Assembly: GCA_015143295.1 (NCBI GenBank)
Contig: CM026574.1
Span: 15,688,938-15,752,937 of the forward strand
Direction: 5' to 3'
Source: Tetracentron sinense
Taxonomy: Eukaryota > Streptophyta > Magnoliopsida > Trochodendrales > Trochodendraceae
Length of the DNA: 64,000 nucleotides
The first letter of the stretch is position 1, and each line of letters starts with the position of its first letter. Positions 10,001 through 25,000 of this stretch are shown here, one piece after another. The position numbers and the translations under genes are program-made. The notes beneath the pieces were generated by a model. The model was not told the DNA's origin and made no database searches. It saw nothing but the letters and a program-made list of their open reading frames with translations.

Positions 10001-13000
10001 ATTTTTTATAGAAGCAAGTATGTAATGCACCTCTCAGACAAAGCTAACTACTACCAATCTTGTTCAGCCATATTGAGAAGATAAAATAAAGCAAGCATTG
10101 GGACCTCACTAAAACCAGGGTCTATATCGTAATTGGTCAGTTACTGGGTGTTTCTCAACTTTGCTATTGTCAAACTAAACATCTCCCAATCCCATATAGG
10201 TGAGAGGAGCTAGTTTATATTAATCATAGAATCCACAACATTAGAGTTAAACATGAACTTCTAAACCAACTAAAATTCCTGGAGAATTTTTAATCTATTG
10301 CACATTTGACCAAGTCTTGTACATGGAAGATTACTAAGGGTGATCTATTTGATCCCCACACTAACCCTATTTTTTGGATTAAAAAATCAATAGAAAATAA
10401 ATAAGGATTTTAAGTTATTTATAATGCATTTAAATTTTAAATATTTATATGAGATTACTCTATGGGATTAAATATTTTAAATAGTTTTATGAGATTACTT
10501 TATATGTAGAATAAAACTAATTTAATATTTATTTTATTAATAATTAAGTATAAAAATTAATTTTTTTTCTTAGATTCTTATTTGTCAAATATTTAGTCTG
10601 AATGTTGTGTTGTGTGTTTAACATTATCATATTTATTTCATTGTTGTGTTGCAGACTTGAGTACTTAATCATGCCTAGAAGATCCTCCAATATTAGTTGG
10701 GAGACTGGAGAGGCTGGATGTCTCATGCCAAAGATCCTCCAACATTTGTTGGGAGAATGGAGAGGGTGGATGATGCGGACATCCGTGAGTCCAAAGAATT
10801 TCAGGTTTACCAAATGAGGAAGAAGAAGACCCCCATGTCACTTTGGATAGATGACTTGGGGGATTGAAGACCTCATTCGCACACATACAACATTAGGAAG
10901 GCTTCACATTGGGAAGATGTGCATATGGGCTCATTTGGCAGGTTCTATTTAGCTAGGAAAAGCCCAATGGTTATTTTATTAGTTATTTCATTACTTTGGG
11001 TTATTATAGTCTTTTTATTATGTATTGGTTATTTTAGTCTTTTTATAATTAGGGTTTCACCTATTTAAAGTCCCTTTTTGCTGTAAACTTTCAATTAATG
11101 AATGATAATAAAAGAATAGAGTGCTTTTATAGTATTCTCCTGTGATGTGATTTGGTGTGATGCCATGGGAGTGAATCCCTAAAGCTCTAAGGTATACTTT
11201 TGATGCCAGCCCCCTGTAATATTCCCTTGCACTGCTGCACCCCCTGCAGCCTGTCCTATTGCTGCCGCACCCTCTCCTCTACAGTTTCTTTGCTGTCCCA
11301 GGCTGCTGCAAGCTTCTGTAGGAACCCCCCCCCCCTCTCTGCGCGGCAGCAAGAATCTGCAGGGTTTCCCCTTGCTGCCGTAGGCTTGGGCACCCATATC
11401 CTTGCTGTTGCAAGCACCTACAGACCCTAAGATTGCTGTTACAGGCTTATAGCCTACCCCCTGCAACTACAGCCTATCCCAGGCTTCCATAATGCTTCTA
11501 CAGCCCCCCCCCGCCCCCATGCTTAACCCGATTGCAGATTCAGCATTCCTGCAATTTCAGAACTTAAAATATTCAATTCCCAAAACCCTAAACACTGAAA
11601 TCCTGAAACCCTAGATAAGGTTAGAAACTCTACATTGAATTGAGAGCTACTTCCTAAGCTTGTGGAATTATAGAATTCCATTAACCCTCGCAGATATAAC
11701 TGAGGGACATTATTGTAGGTTTGTGACATGGCATTGAATCTCCTTAAAACTAATTTACTTTGACTTTTTTGACTAATTATTTGTGATAGGATTGCAATTT
11801 TATTATTTTTAATTGAATATTGATCTCAGCTCATTAAATTTTGGGTCATTGCATAGTCCTACGTTAGCTTAGAGTTTGTCTTTCGAATTTAGGTTTCAGG
11901 CTCATTAGCATTTAGCACCTCATTCAACCAGGTCATAGGTGAATCTAGTGAGTATTTTGAGGGCACCGATGAATAGTCTAGAGTCATGGTTGTGAGGTGT
12001 GCCCTAAAAAAAATCAAGGGAGATGATGACTAGTGTAGGAACTCTATCTTCAATACTTACATCGTATGGTGAAAAAAGTGAGCATAGATAGTAGCAGTTG
12101 CACGAATGTGATTTCATCTAGTACTATGTCCCATCTATGATTGATGCCAATAGCCCACCCTCAGCCCTATCGAGTTGCGTGGATAGATACATTTTCCATC
12201 CCAGTTGTCCAGAGGTGTGTTGTCCCTATACAGCTTGCTTCAGATAAGGACACATTGTGGTGTGATGTTGTGCCTATGGATGTGGGCCACATCATTTTGG
12301 GTCGACCATGGTTATTCGATAAGGACGTAACTATATTCGGCAAATCGAATACATGCTTCCTTTATCCATGAGGGCAAGATGATAAAGTTAAATCTTCTCC
12401 CACCCAAAATTCCCACTGTTGGGAAGGACATTAATAAGGGCGTAAGTCATGAAGAGAACAATTCTAAATCCCTTCACAACATCAATCTCAAGGAATCCCT
12501 AATAGAGCTACCACCGGCTCCTAAACCCCCTGTGGAGCTACTATAAGCTCCTAAGTCCCTTGTGGAGCCACCATAAGCTCCAGAGTCCCTTGTGGAGCTT
12601 CCATTAGCTCTTGAGTCTCTTGTGGAGCTTCCACTAGCTCCTGAGTCCTTTGTGGAGCTACCATCATCTCTTGAATCCCTTATGGAGATTCCATCAGTCC
12701 CTACGTCGTTTGTGGAGCTATCACCATTTGTGGTGCCGGTAGTTCCTGAATTTCAAGAGGTCTTCCCTGAAGATGTACCAGATGAGTTTTCACCCATGTG
12801 TGATATCCAGCACGTACTAGATCTCATTCCCATAGGTCATTCATTTGCACAAAATATTCATGGTTTGCATGAGGAGATCGAAAAACAAATTGTAGTGAAT
12901 CATGAAACTTATAAAATATATGTTGATTCACATCATTACTATAAAGAGCTTCAAGTAGGAGATTATGTGATGACAATGGTATCTCAGGCCCGTAGTGCTG

Positions 13001-16000
13001 GACCACATAAGATCTGGAAGCGGGTTGGTCCTAATGGATATGTGGTGGACTTTCCACCTGACATGGGTACTAGCCCAATATTCAATATGAAGGACCTTGT
13101 TCTTTTCAAAGGTTCTGTAGCATCACCTATAGACCAATGTGATAGCTCACATGATGACCTTCATGATGAGCCTAGTCTGGACTAACCCTCCACCTCAAAC
13201 CCACCTCCCCCAGACCTACCTCCCCTTCGTGATGACCCCATGCTGATTTTATTCTAGACTCACCCTTCACCTTAGACCCACATCCCCAGACCTACCTCCC
13301 ATTCGCAATGACCATCATGCTGATCCTATTCCGGACCCACCTTCCTCATACCCACCTCCCCTGCCATTGCCTCCTACTTTAAACTCATTTATTTCCCCAA
13401 GTCCACTTCCAATATTATTGCCTCCTTCATTTCCATTGCATCTACTACTCATGTTTAGCAATATAGAAGAGATAGAGGATGTCTAGGAAGTTCACATGGT
13501 TTCCACTAGAAACAGGAAATATCACAAATATCTTGCCAAGTGGAAACACCGACTAGGATGGATCACGTCAAAGAAAGATTGTACGTGGCATTCACGACGA
13601 ATCACGCGTGGTGAGTTGCAGCGACTTCTTGACTTCTTGGAGCAAATACGATAGTTTTATTTCACCAGTGGTGAAATCTTCTCAGCTGAGGAGAGTTGAT
13701 GCGGACATCGGAACATATAGTTTGCGAGTGTACGAGCAGAGGAGGAGACCCCTACACGTTTCCTTATGGACAACATGTATATTGGGTTGATTCGAGCTTT
13801 AGAGGATGATTTGGAGTGTTGAAGGACTCATGTGCACATAGGTCCTCATGAAGACCCCACGTTGGGAAGATGTGCACATGGAAAGAATTTTGCATGTCTC
13901 TTTATGTTAGGAGTTTAATTTGGACTTTTATAAGGCCCAAATTGGGCCTTGTGTGTGGTACTAGTGAGTTATAATGTTAATTTAAGTAATTGAGGGAACT
14001 TTAGTCTTATTACATGTTATTAAAATTTTATTATGCTTTAATCTTGTCCATCGATTAGTTTAATGACTTAGATTTCGTAGGAGGTTTTAAGAGCCTCTAT
14101 AATTAGTAGTAAATACTTTTTTATGGGATACAAAATTTTTTATAAATGAAATTTATGAAGAGTTTTTTGCTTGTGAATCCTGTGATAGGAGTAGTGTGAT
14201 GTCATGGTGTGATGTCAATCTTGGAATGATTCCAAGGTAATCTATTCATCTATTTTCTCTCCTCTTTGTTTATCTTTTATTTTTCTGTTTGTCTCTTGGG
14301 AAAAAAAAAATCTAATCTATTGGAACCCTAGAATCCTTTCCCATCACTATTTGAGCCTTTTCTCTCCTACTGCTGCCCCCTTTTCTCTAATCCCTATTGT
14401 TGTTCCAGCATAGACAATCTTTCCAACATATATTTTGTCATCATTTCTTTCTTCTTCCTTTTTCAAATTGTGGATGAATATTTTTTTTTAAATGGCGGCT
14501 GAACCTGATGTAAATTTAAAGACTGCCTACTTACCCAATGTGGGATCAAGCCTCAACATAGTTCGATTTTTTTTTTGCTCTATGTTTTGCCTAAACCACC
14601 ATTTCGGGCTTTCAATCTAGCGAGCAAGAATTAAGTGCAGGTTATGCTCATGCGATAATGAGCATGGTGGACAATTTAGACTCGGGTCAAGGAGCGTGGT
14701 GGACAGTTTAGGCTTGTGTCAAGGAGCATAACAATGTCATGGATAATAATGCTTGAGGAACTTGTCGTTGATAGGGCCGAGGCGCACTCCACCGCGTGTT
14801 GACGAATTAAGTCTCCATGGAGTTGGCATGCTCAACATCTTTTGGCATACTCCAACGAGTCTTTCACTATAATTGGCCAGTAATACCCAATTTTCTTCAG
14901 GCAATCATAGAGCTTTGCTCCAAACTGGTGAGCACCACATACACTTGAGTGAGCTTCTAAGGCTTCTTTAGCCTTATCATTTCCAATACATCTAATGAAG
15001 ACGTCTTTGAAAGAATGTCGGTAAAGCTTGTTGTTGAAGTATAAAAACCGAGGCGCACGAGATCGTATTTTAGTCTTGTGCTTAGGGTCATCTGGTAATT
15101 TTTCATAATGGAGATAGTCAATGAGTGGCTGTATCCAGTCTTCAACTTCAATCTCGAATACTTCAATGATGTTTGTCGCCTATATTGCAGTGTCGACATT
15201 TGGTATTACCCATATTTGGCAAACGGGAACCATTGTTTTTTCTTCCTCGGATAAAGTTAATGTTGCAGTGAGGTTGGCCAGAGCGTCAGCTTGTTTGTTC
15301 TCATTCCTAGGTACATGTTCGATGATGACGTCCTCAATCTTGTTCATTAAATGAGTCGCATACATGTGGTAGGGGATGAGGTCCGACTTGTGGTCTTCAT
15401 ACTCCATCAAGAGCTGGTTTACAACAAGCTTTGCATATCATGAGTTAGTTCCAACCCAAAAATGAGAGATTGGTACTCTGCAACATTGTTTGAACAAAGT
15501 TTTGTCAATGTAAAGGTAAAAGGCAAGACTTCATTGTGTGGAGTAATGAAGACAACTCCTGCCCCCACTGCATCTCTTCTAGCGAAGCCATCAAAGGACA
15601 TTCTCCAAACTGATAAGATGTCGACGTAAAAAATACCTCTTCATTCGTTGTTGACCTTCATTGTGTGATGGATGAAAGACCTCAGGCTGCCAATCAAAGT
15701 CACGATGATCCATATCCCGGATTAAATCTCGACCTTCATTAGCCTCTTCCTCCCAAAAGTAATAAGCACTGCTGACAACAGCTACACGCAACAAAAGCGG
15801 AGCGGAAGCCGCTATATCTAAATGCCCAAACACGCCTCGAGGGAAATATAATCCCGCCCATGCAAAAAGATAATGGAGCGGACAAAATGTCGAGGAAGCA
15901 CCAACCTTTCTCTAGGAGCGCATGCCCCAATATGTGTTAGACAGACCTTGATAGAGACACGATAAAAAAGTGGTACCAAACTAAAAATCGTCCCTCGTGC

Positions 16001-19000
16001 CATCAATGTTACTGCCCTGAAAGTACCGGGACGAAGCAAGTCACCATCACTGTAAGGGAGTACAAAGCGGCACAAGCACAAAACCAAATAAACAACTATC
16101 TCGGCCTCTGCCTCTACTTTTAAGTCAACTTGAAAGTTGAGCATAATAAATGGACGATCTCCATCCTCTCGACTCCTCGAGACCGTTGTAGGCATAAAGG
16201 GAAACAACCTTCGTAACTTTTGTTGAGAACGCTTTCTTACTGTTAATAAAACAAAGAGGTCTTCTCCTTCACTTGAAATCTTGAGTTAATCGAGGATTTG
16301 GAATACGCAAAGTCTTCGGAAACCAGAACTCGAGCCAGTCACGGTGCTTCACTTTGGTTCATGGAGACTATGGATGCATAAGCCTTGAACAAGTATTAAC
16401 AAGACTTTGGCAATCCGACGATGTTACTTGACCCCATCAACTCACCAAAAGTGAGAACGGTCTCCTCACAATACTCTCCCAAAATGAGAGGCCGGAAATT
16501 TGTTGCATCTCCCAAAGTGATATCCCTACTTCTACGTGACCCATAACAACAGTGTCTCAAGACACCAAACTTCACAGTGCGCTCGAAACATGTGGTTTAG
16601 ACGACTATATTCCTTGCTAACGGCAAGGATTCCATAGCTAAGTGCTCTAGTCTCTGTACGACTGCATAACCATTCATATACACCAATACTTGAATCCCAG
16701 AAACCACTCAAATATTGGATGCCACCTCGCGTAGTCAATTATGGTCCCCATCGAGTAAAATGCTGCAAATAATTTGTGCCAATATCAGTTTTGGATGGTT
16801 TAGGTCCTTAGTATGATGCACGACCCAACACAACGAAGGTTGACGATCGAAAGCTATCAAATCCCCTGGTGCCATAGCGTGAATCGCATAATACTCAAAA
16901 TGGCCATATCCAAAGTCTTCTCACATGTCACTTCTCGCACTTTCCATGGGCTGGTCATTTGCTCGTGCAGTAAGTCGTAATCTTCAGGTACACTATCTCG
17001 GGGGTGAGATTTTACTCTCGTACCCAGAAAACAAATGAAAGTACCACATTTGCTGGGATCCTCAACATCAGCTATCCACCTCTCTAGTGGAAGGTGTCTG
17101 CCAACAACCCTCTGAGTAGACTCTCCAAAACATCAGAAAAAGACATCTCTCTGCAAAAAAATACACAAAAATTGCCCACAAAGGCAACCGGTACAACAAT
17201 ATCGATTATAGAGAAAAAGAATATAGGGTAAATGCCATGCCGAAAGTCTCCAAATTTGAAGAACTCAACTTTAGAGACTGGGAAGCAACCCTTTTGTTGG
17301 AAATATATTCTTGGCAACTGTCGTCACAACAGGATAAGAACTCAGCTTTAGAGATTGGGAAGCAGCCCTTTTGCTAGCAAAATATTCTTGGCAACCGTCG
17401 TCACGATTGGGAGAATAACTCAACTTTAGAGACTGGGAAGCAGCCCTTTTACTGGCAAAATATTCTTGAAAACCGTCATCACGATGGGAGAAAAACTCAC
17501 TAGCCCTTTTACAGGCAAAATATTATTGACAATCGTTGTGAGATTAGAAAGCAGCCCTTTTATTGGCAACCGTCGTCACAACAAGAGAAGAACTCAGCTT
17601 TAGAGACTAGGAAACAAACCATATGCTACCAAAATATTCTTGACAACTGTCATCACGATAAGAGAACTCAGCTTTAGAGATTGTCAAACAGCCCTTTCCC
17701 TGGCAAAATATTTTTGGCAACTGTCGTCATAACAGGAGAAGAACCCAGCTTTAGAGACTGGGAAGCAACTCTTTTACTAGCTAAATCTTCTTGGCAATAG
17801 TCGTCACAATGGGAGAAGAACTCAGCTTTAGAGACTGGGAAGCAACCCATTTACTGGCAAAATATTTCCACTCTTATTCGGATCACCAAACTGTATTGTT
17901 GAAAAGCCTTGAATGACAAAAAAAAAATTGTATGATCAAAGTGGTGAAGACAACTTACCTGAAAAAAAATCAGTTCTCTTGAAGCCGAGATTTTTATTGA
18001 CTCTAAGGGTTTGAACCGAATAGCGCAATAAGCAACGGATGCTTGGACCGCAAGTCGAGTCACGTTTGTAGGAAGAAGACAAATCTGTTTTTTTTTTTAA
18101 ATCAATTAAACCAAATTTGAAGAAGAAGAAAAAAAATTGTTCTCTCAAGTACAATAATGATTACTTGATACCCTTTTCCAAAAAAAAAAAGTACACCAAT
18201 GATTTCAAGTACAATCATTAGAAATGGGAAAGAGAAACTTGGTTGCTAATGATGAAGACATTGTACAATCATTATTACCTTTGAAAAGGATAAGCGAACT
18301 TGGCTTGAGAATTCAAGAGTCTCACAGTAAGAGACGTCCTCCAAGGTTTCAGATCTTACAGTCTCCAGAGCACGGTCAAAGTTTTTTTTCAAGCCTCCTC
18401 AATCTCTTAGCTCTCGAGTTCGACAAATGGAGAAGACAAAATTTATTATAAAAGAAGCTCCTTATTAAGAACAGGAAAACAAAGTGTGTAATGGAAATTG
18501 CTTTTCCAAGACCAAAGGGAATCTCCAACAAAGATAGAATAGGTTCAAAGTGGGAAAGTAGATCCAAGCAGAAAGGCAATCTACATAGACTGGAAAAGCA
18601 GGTTCAAGAGATGCGCTAACGTCACCCCAAGTACCATCACTCTCACCCTTGAGGGGCAATTTGTAGAACCTTACAAATTATCAACTTTACAAAAATGGCC
18701 CTACAAGCCCATAAAGTTGGAAAATGATCCTTAAGACCATGAAAAGGGTTTGTACAATTAAACTGGGACCAATGGCAAGAAATGGGCCTCTAGTGGCCCG
18801 GGTTTGAGCAAGAAGTAGAAAGCTCAAAACCCAAGATCAAGACCAAATGGGCCTCCGAAGGCCCAGGTTTTGGACACAAAGAAGAAAGCCCACAAAACCG
18901 AAGTCAAAGTTAAAATGAGTCCATCCATAAAGAAACCATAAACACTACCAAATGGGTCGGCCCGCCAACATCGAAGTCTTTATTGGTTTAAAACCACTAA

Positions 19001-22000
19001 TAGAGTGGGACCCACAGCCACAGGATCTCCATCTCAAGAGTCTAAATAAGACTCTCAAGCCAAGAGGAAGGAGGGCAAAAGGATCACAATCACACACCAA
19101 GAGATCAAGAAATAAAGACTCCAACACATCAAAAGAGAAACCAAAGAAGAGACACGGATTCAAGAAGAGAAAGAGATCAAAGAAAGCAATCAAGCAAGAA
19201 CTCAAAGCTCTCCGAAGTCTTCTAAAGAGAAAAGCACCTCCATAGTCGATAAAGTGCTAAGCACGGAAGGAATGAGAAAGCTACTACAATCTCCAAAGAA
19301 AATCAAGCGAAAGCCAAAGCTCGATCTTTGCCAAAGAGAAAAGAGTGTCACAAAGCTTTTTAAGAACGAGGAACACGCCTATCGGCCCCTTGTTCCCTTC
19401 ATCAAATTTTCTTAATCATTTATACTATGACTGTTAATCAGAGGGTTCATTGAGAGTGTGCCATTTTAAGATTATAAATTGTTATTTGATCCCTCATTAT
19501 TTCATCCGCGAAATTTTGTGTCGACAAATTTCTGACACGCCCGGTGGGACACTCTCAACCTCTCATCTTTCATTTTAAAAAATAAGATCATCATCAACAA
19601 AATCAATGGCTTCCAAGAATACCACTATTGTTGCAATCAATGTCGTTTAAGGAAAGAGAACACAACCTCTTCTGAATCTGGATCTGCACCAATTGTCAAT
19701 GATCGGCAAGCGACCAGTCATATGATGTTGTTCTGCGCCTCTCATCTGGTTGAGGCCCTTTCCCAGCACTGCAAGACACGCGTCAACAAAACAACGCAAA
19801 AAGAATGAGTCTGCGCGGGCCAAGATGCCAGTGGCCATATCCTCTGGTAACCATTCCAAAGCGCAATCCAGTACCGGGTTGACATCCTGATCTTATTCTG
19901 TGACCTCTCCATCTCAACAAGGCTCCAACGAGTCATGAAGTCAAAGTTATCCTAGATTTTCAAGGCATGCTTCTTTCCGACCAGCGATGATGATAGAGAC
20001 AACATTAGTTGATGAACAACTCACCCAAATGGCCAACACCATTACAAGGTTGACAAAGGCAATCGAGGACAAAGATGTCCATATCTCGAACCATGATAGC
20101 CGCTTGGAAAAGAATAACCAAGTGGACGAATCTAGTCAAGGGCCAACAAATCCCCCTGGGTTCACTCTCCGAGGACCTTGTGGTGCGGATGAACAAAACA
20201 GGGGGTTCACTCTCTAAGGACCTCGTGACGTGGAGGAACAAAACCAGAATACATCCGGCTCATGAGATCCCACTCAAGATACTCATCAAACATTAGTTGT
20301 CTGGCTCTTTGTTCAACAGTTGCAGGCAATGATCACTGACACCATCCAATCATAATAAGAGGGTCTACCACAATCTTCATTGGTTCACGCAAAGCTATAT
20401 ACACAACGCATTGAACAAATGCACTTTCCAGTAGGATATCAACTGCAAAGTTTCAACAGTTCAATGACAAGGGAACCCAAAGCAACATGTTGCTCACTTC
20501 GTTGAGACTTACAACAACGCCAACACATACAATGACTTCATGATCAAACAGTTTGTGCACTCTCTCAAAGGGAACACATTTGACTAGTATATCGATCTTA
20601 AGTCCAGTTCAATTGACAATTGGGATCAATTAGAGCGGGAGTTCCTTAACCGCTTCTATAACACCCGAAGGACAGTGAATATGGTAGAACTTGCTGTTGT
20701 GAAGCAAAGGAATGCTTTGGGGGCTTCTCTACACCCTCAAAGGGATTAAGCCCCGCTCCTTCAAAGAATTGGCTACGCGGGCCCACGACATGAAGCTCAA
20801 CATTGCTGCACTGTGACCATCACTACCATCAACAAGACAGTTAAAATTTTCAGCAATAAAAAGTAGGAATCGTCAAAGGCAGACACATCCCAAGAAAGAG
20901 GGAAAGCTAGCATGACCCTCAAGGAGCTTCAAGCAAATGAATATCCATTTTCAAACTCTGAGGTCTCTGGCATGCTTGATCAACTATTAAGTTTAAAGTT
21001 GATTGACTTGCCACCCTCCAAACGTCTAGAAGAAGCAAGGAGTGACGACAACTCAAGGTATTGTCGGTTCCACCAAGTGATCAGTCATCCGATTGAAAAG
21101 TGTTTCGTCCTCAAAGAAAGATAATGAACTTAGCTCGCCAAGGAAAGATTGATCTTGACTCAGTCACAGATGTGACATCCTCTAACATGACGAGTGTTGT
21201 CTTCGGAGTATTTGATCTCATTTTGATTTCAACTCCATCTTCCACGCCGCCGCTTCCGCTTCAAGCAACAAAGGCATCGACGTCACCACAGAACCCGAGG
21301 AAAGTTACAACCAAACCTCATGACTTTGAGGTGTCTCATCCTACATTGGGGCATCATTGAGTCAGGGACAAACCCCTTTGCATCAACCACATCAACAACA
21401 ATGTTCTCCTACCAGAACTAAACTCGAGTCGGTTGAGAAGTCCTACCTCACTGATGACAATGGTTGGACATTGGTTACACATCGGTGGGGACGCGTACAA
21501 CACTCACCTCCTCTACTTCCCCAAAGACTGAAGCAGACTAGAAGAAAGACTCGACCAGGAGTTAGGTCAAAGAAGAAAAAGGCATTCAAAGTGCCTCTTG
21601 CCGATCCATATGAGATTTTCCAACAACCTTCTCCTATGTCAATCACTTTTGGGGACTTCATACCAAAGTGGTTTCTTCGAAAGCAACAACAAGAACCAGC
21701 CTACATTATTGGATGCTACCAAGTTGAAGCAGACACATCCAAAGAACAAGTCAATGATGTACCAAACAATCACTCCTCTACAAGTCATGAAGATGAGCAA
21801 TCCAACGAAGGAGAAGATGACATTTCTAATGTCGAAGAATCAATAATGCATTTAAGACTCTTCGAGGCCCTCCAACTCCCAGAGATAACTCGGTTGACCT
21901 TAGCTTCTATTTTAACCAATCCTGAAAAGTACAAGGGAAAGGCCACAACTCAAGAAAAGTCGAGAGCATATGACTCATGCATGTCAACCATCACCTTCAT

Positions 22001-25000
22001 TAATGAAGACTTACAACCCGGTTCTCGTCCTTACAACAGACCATTGTATGTCATAGGTTATGATATATGTAATATTATTACAGTTTAAGGATATAAAAAT
22101 TATTTTATTCGAATATGGTAGTTTAATAAATAAATAAACATATTATTTTATATACTTCTCATGTCTTTTACTATATAATATATTAGGGCTTGTATATCCA
22201 ATAAAAAAAATTGCAGTTAGAAGAAGAAAGAAAATATAAACGATGTCAAGTATGTTTCCCTCATGTTACCCTCTCTGTTTTTGCATGGTTGGTAAAGGCG
22301 CGACCAGGCATACAGTTGGGCCCAAACAACCTAATAATAAAGGCTTTTAAACACCCAAAATTCTCTCTAGGGCCGCCAAAACTCTCATAAACTCATTTAA
22401 AATGGTATTTATAATTTCAATAAATGCAAGCCCCATAATTATATATATTTTACTTATTACGTTTTTATTACTTTTTTAAAGTATAATCTAAAATAGATTA
22501 GAGTAAGAGAAAGGTCTCTCCCTCTCACCCCCTTCTCTTCTCTTTCCCTTGTTTATCATCACATTGACTATTAGGCTATCTTTCTATTTTCTATTCAGTT
22601 CTACACTCTCCTTCCTCTCTCTCTTTCTAATGTTCTATTGTCATTGTAGACTATTGTCTCTTAATTTCTTTTTTTTTTTATCCCCGAGAATCCCACTCTC
22701 TCACCCATTTCGACAGTTATTATAGACTTTGTTTTTTTGTTTCATTTTTTTATTTCCAACACTTGAAATCTCTCTTTATTATTCTTAGAAATTGTCTCCA
22801 ATGATGGTTCTATCAAAGTGCATCTTAACGATGAAGATTTTGCAATTTATATGAATTGCAGAGCCCCTTATTCAAGAATATGCATCATACATAGATATCA
22901 TATTAGAGGGATTTTTGCACCAAAGAGTTCTTCAGACGATGCCTCGGGCGCCTCAAGCGTCCATGGAGTTTCTCGCCTAGACAACCATGGAACCACTTAT
23001 CCCAATCTTCAGCATATGTTTTTTTTTATCAGTAAAAACCCAAATATATATAAAAAAGAACCAAGGATACATGGAAAGACGGAGGTGCAAACGAAGAGAT
23101 TATAAGAAAATAAACTCAACGGCACCAGGACACACCATCTACCTCCTAGCCAAGCCTAGACCCTCAACTCCATCTGCATCAGACCAACAATTCCCGAAGG
23201 TCAACCCTGTCAGCATACAAGCCCGCCCATTCGAACACTACCACCCGAACCCTAGCACATAAACGAGACTGAGTGACTGCAGAATCCTCAAAGACTCTGT
23301 AATTCCTCTCCTTCCAAAGCATCCAAGAAATGGCTCCCGGCAAAACCGCCCAAATAGCCTCCCATGCTCCATCCTTGTTTGGCCTGACCCAACTTGCTAA
23401 TAAATCTTGAAATGACGATGGGAATATACCCAAGCCAAACCCAAACGCGACAAAAAGAAACCCCAGATTTTGGCAACAAAAGGGCAATGAATGAGTAAAT
23501 GATCAACTGACTCTTCTGCTTCAAAACACATGAAGCAGCGGTCGGCCATTTTCCACCCTCGATGTTGCAAATGGTCACAAGTAAGAATTTTGTTCAAAGC
23601 CGCATTCCATAGAAAAAATGATACCTTAGAAGGGATGCCTGGGTTCCACACTACTCGATAAGGGAAAGAACTCACTGGAATTGGCCTCAAGGATTGATAA
23701 AGAGATCTAGCTGAGAACTTCCCGCTTTTACTTCCAATCCAAACTCTACAATCCCTAATCTCAGGGCTCAGACACATAGTACTTAAACGAGCCAACAACT
23801 GAGACAGCTCCTCTATTTCCCAATCATTTAAGTCTCGCCGTAAAAATGGACACCACACCACCTCCTCCCCCCTCCTTTCCACATAATCCCCTACAGCTGC
23901 CTCTTTGTCATTGGCAAGCAGAAATAAAGTACTGAAATCATCGCGCAACGTTGAAGAGCCGCACCACCTATCTAACCAAAATCTCACCTCATTGCCTTGC
24001 CCCACCCTAAAACTGAACTTCGGAACCACCAAGCTAGCTGTTGCCATAATTCCCTTCCACAGTCCGATTCCGTGAGAGGTCCTAACCTGCTTAGGAACCC
24101 AACAAGACTCAGCCCCATATTTGGCCACGATCACCGCTCGCCATAAACTCGTTCTTTCGGCACCAAACTGCCAGATCCATTTCCCTAGCAAGGCCTTATT
24201 CATCCTAGTCAAAGATTGCAAATTCAACCCCCCATTCTCCTTAGGTTGACAGATAGTCTTCCACGATACTAAGGGATACTTGAAGGAGTCCCCCCTCTCC
24301 TTCCACAAAAAATCTCGCTGCATACCTTCAAGCAATCTAGCAACATATGTCGGCATTGTAAAGGAAGACATGTAGTAAGTAGGGAGGCTACTAAGGGTAC
24401 TATGGATAAGAGTGAGTTTACCCCCTTTAGAAAGATAGTGAGACTTCCACCCAGCTAACCTTTGCTCACACCTCTCAATGACTGGCGTCCAAACCTCTTT
24501 TGCTTTGAAACGACCCCCTAGCGGCAAGCCTAGATATTTAGACGGAAGTGCTCCCATTCTGCAACCAAAACAACCAGCCAGCTGCTCCATAATGCGAACA
24601 TCGCCTACCCGAACTATCTCAGACTTCAGCATATGTTCGAGTTGTAATGATAATGTCAAGGCTTCATCGGCTAGGATGAAGAGTTTCATCTTTCCTCTAC
24701 AACCTAAGCAATCTTTCCACGATGAGTTAAAACTTTAGAGTAGGGTATGAGATTTATTTTTCTAGCAGGTACTAAGAGAAACTATTAAATAGAGAAAGAG
24801 AAGAAGCTAGAGGATATCATCTGTTAGTGTTACATACCCTCAAGAACTAACATTTAAATTGTAATAGTCTTCTACTTTAATAATATTTGTTTACACATAA
24901 ATTGTCACAAGGGTATTGTTATATGTTAATGACTCGTTAGATGAGAACAATAGGTTCCTTAGAAAACATTGTAGAAAAACCTTGCAAGGGTTATGGACCT

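Noticed and set aside
11179-11466. Gly/Ala-rich frame near 11.2-11.5 kb
   Set aside because: It arises from GC-rich CTGCTGCAG-type simple sequence at the start of the gypsy fossil's inner part.
15591-16207. Open minus-strand frames of 80-129 codons
   Set aside because: No recognisable RT or other domain. Composition and surroundings suggest chance frames within a decayed Tat fossil.
18224-19245. Basic Lys/Arg-rich frames at 18224-18451 and 18952-19245
   Set aside because: The second lies within the LTR block and the first just before it. Purine-rich sequence alone explains the Lys/Arg content.
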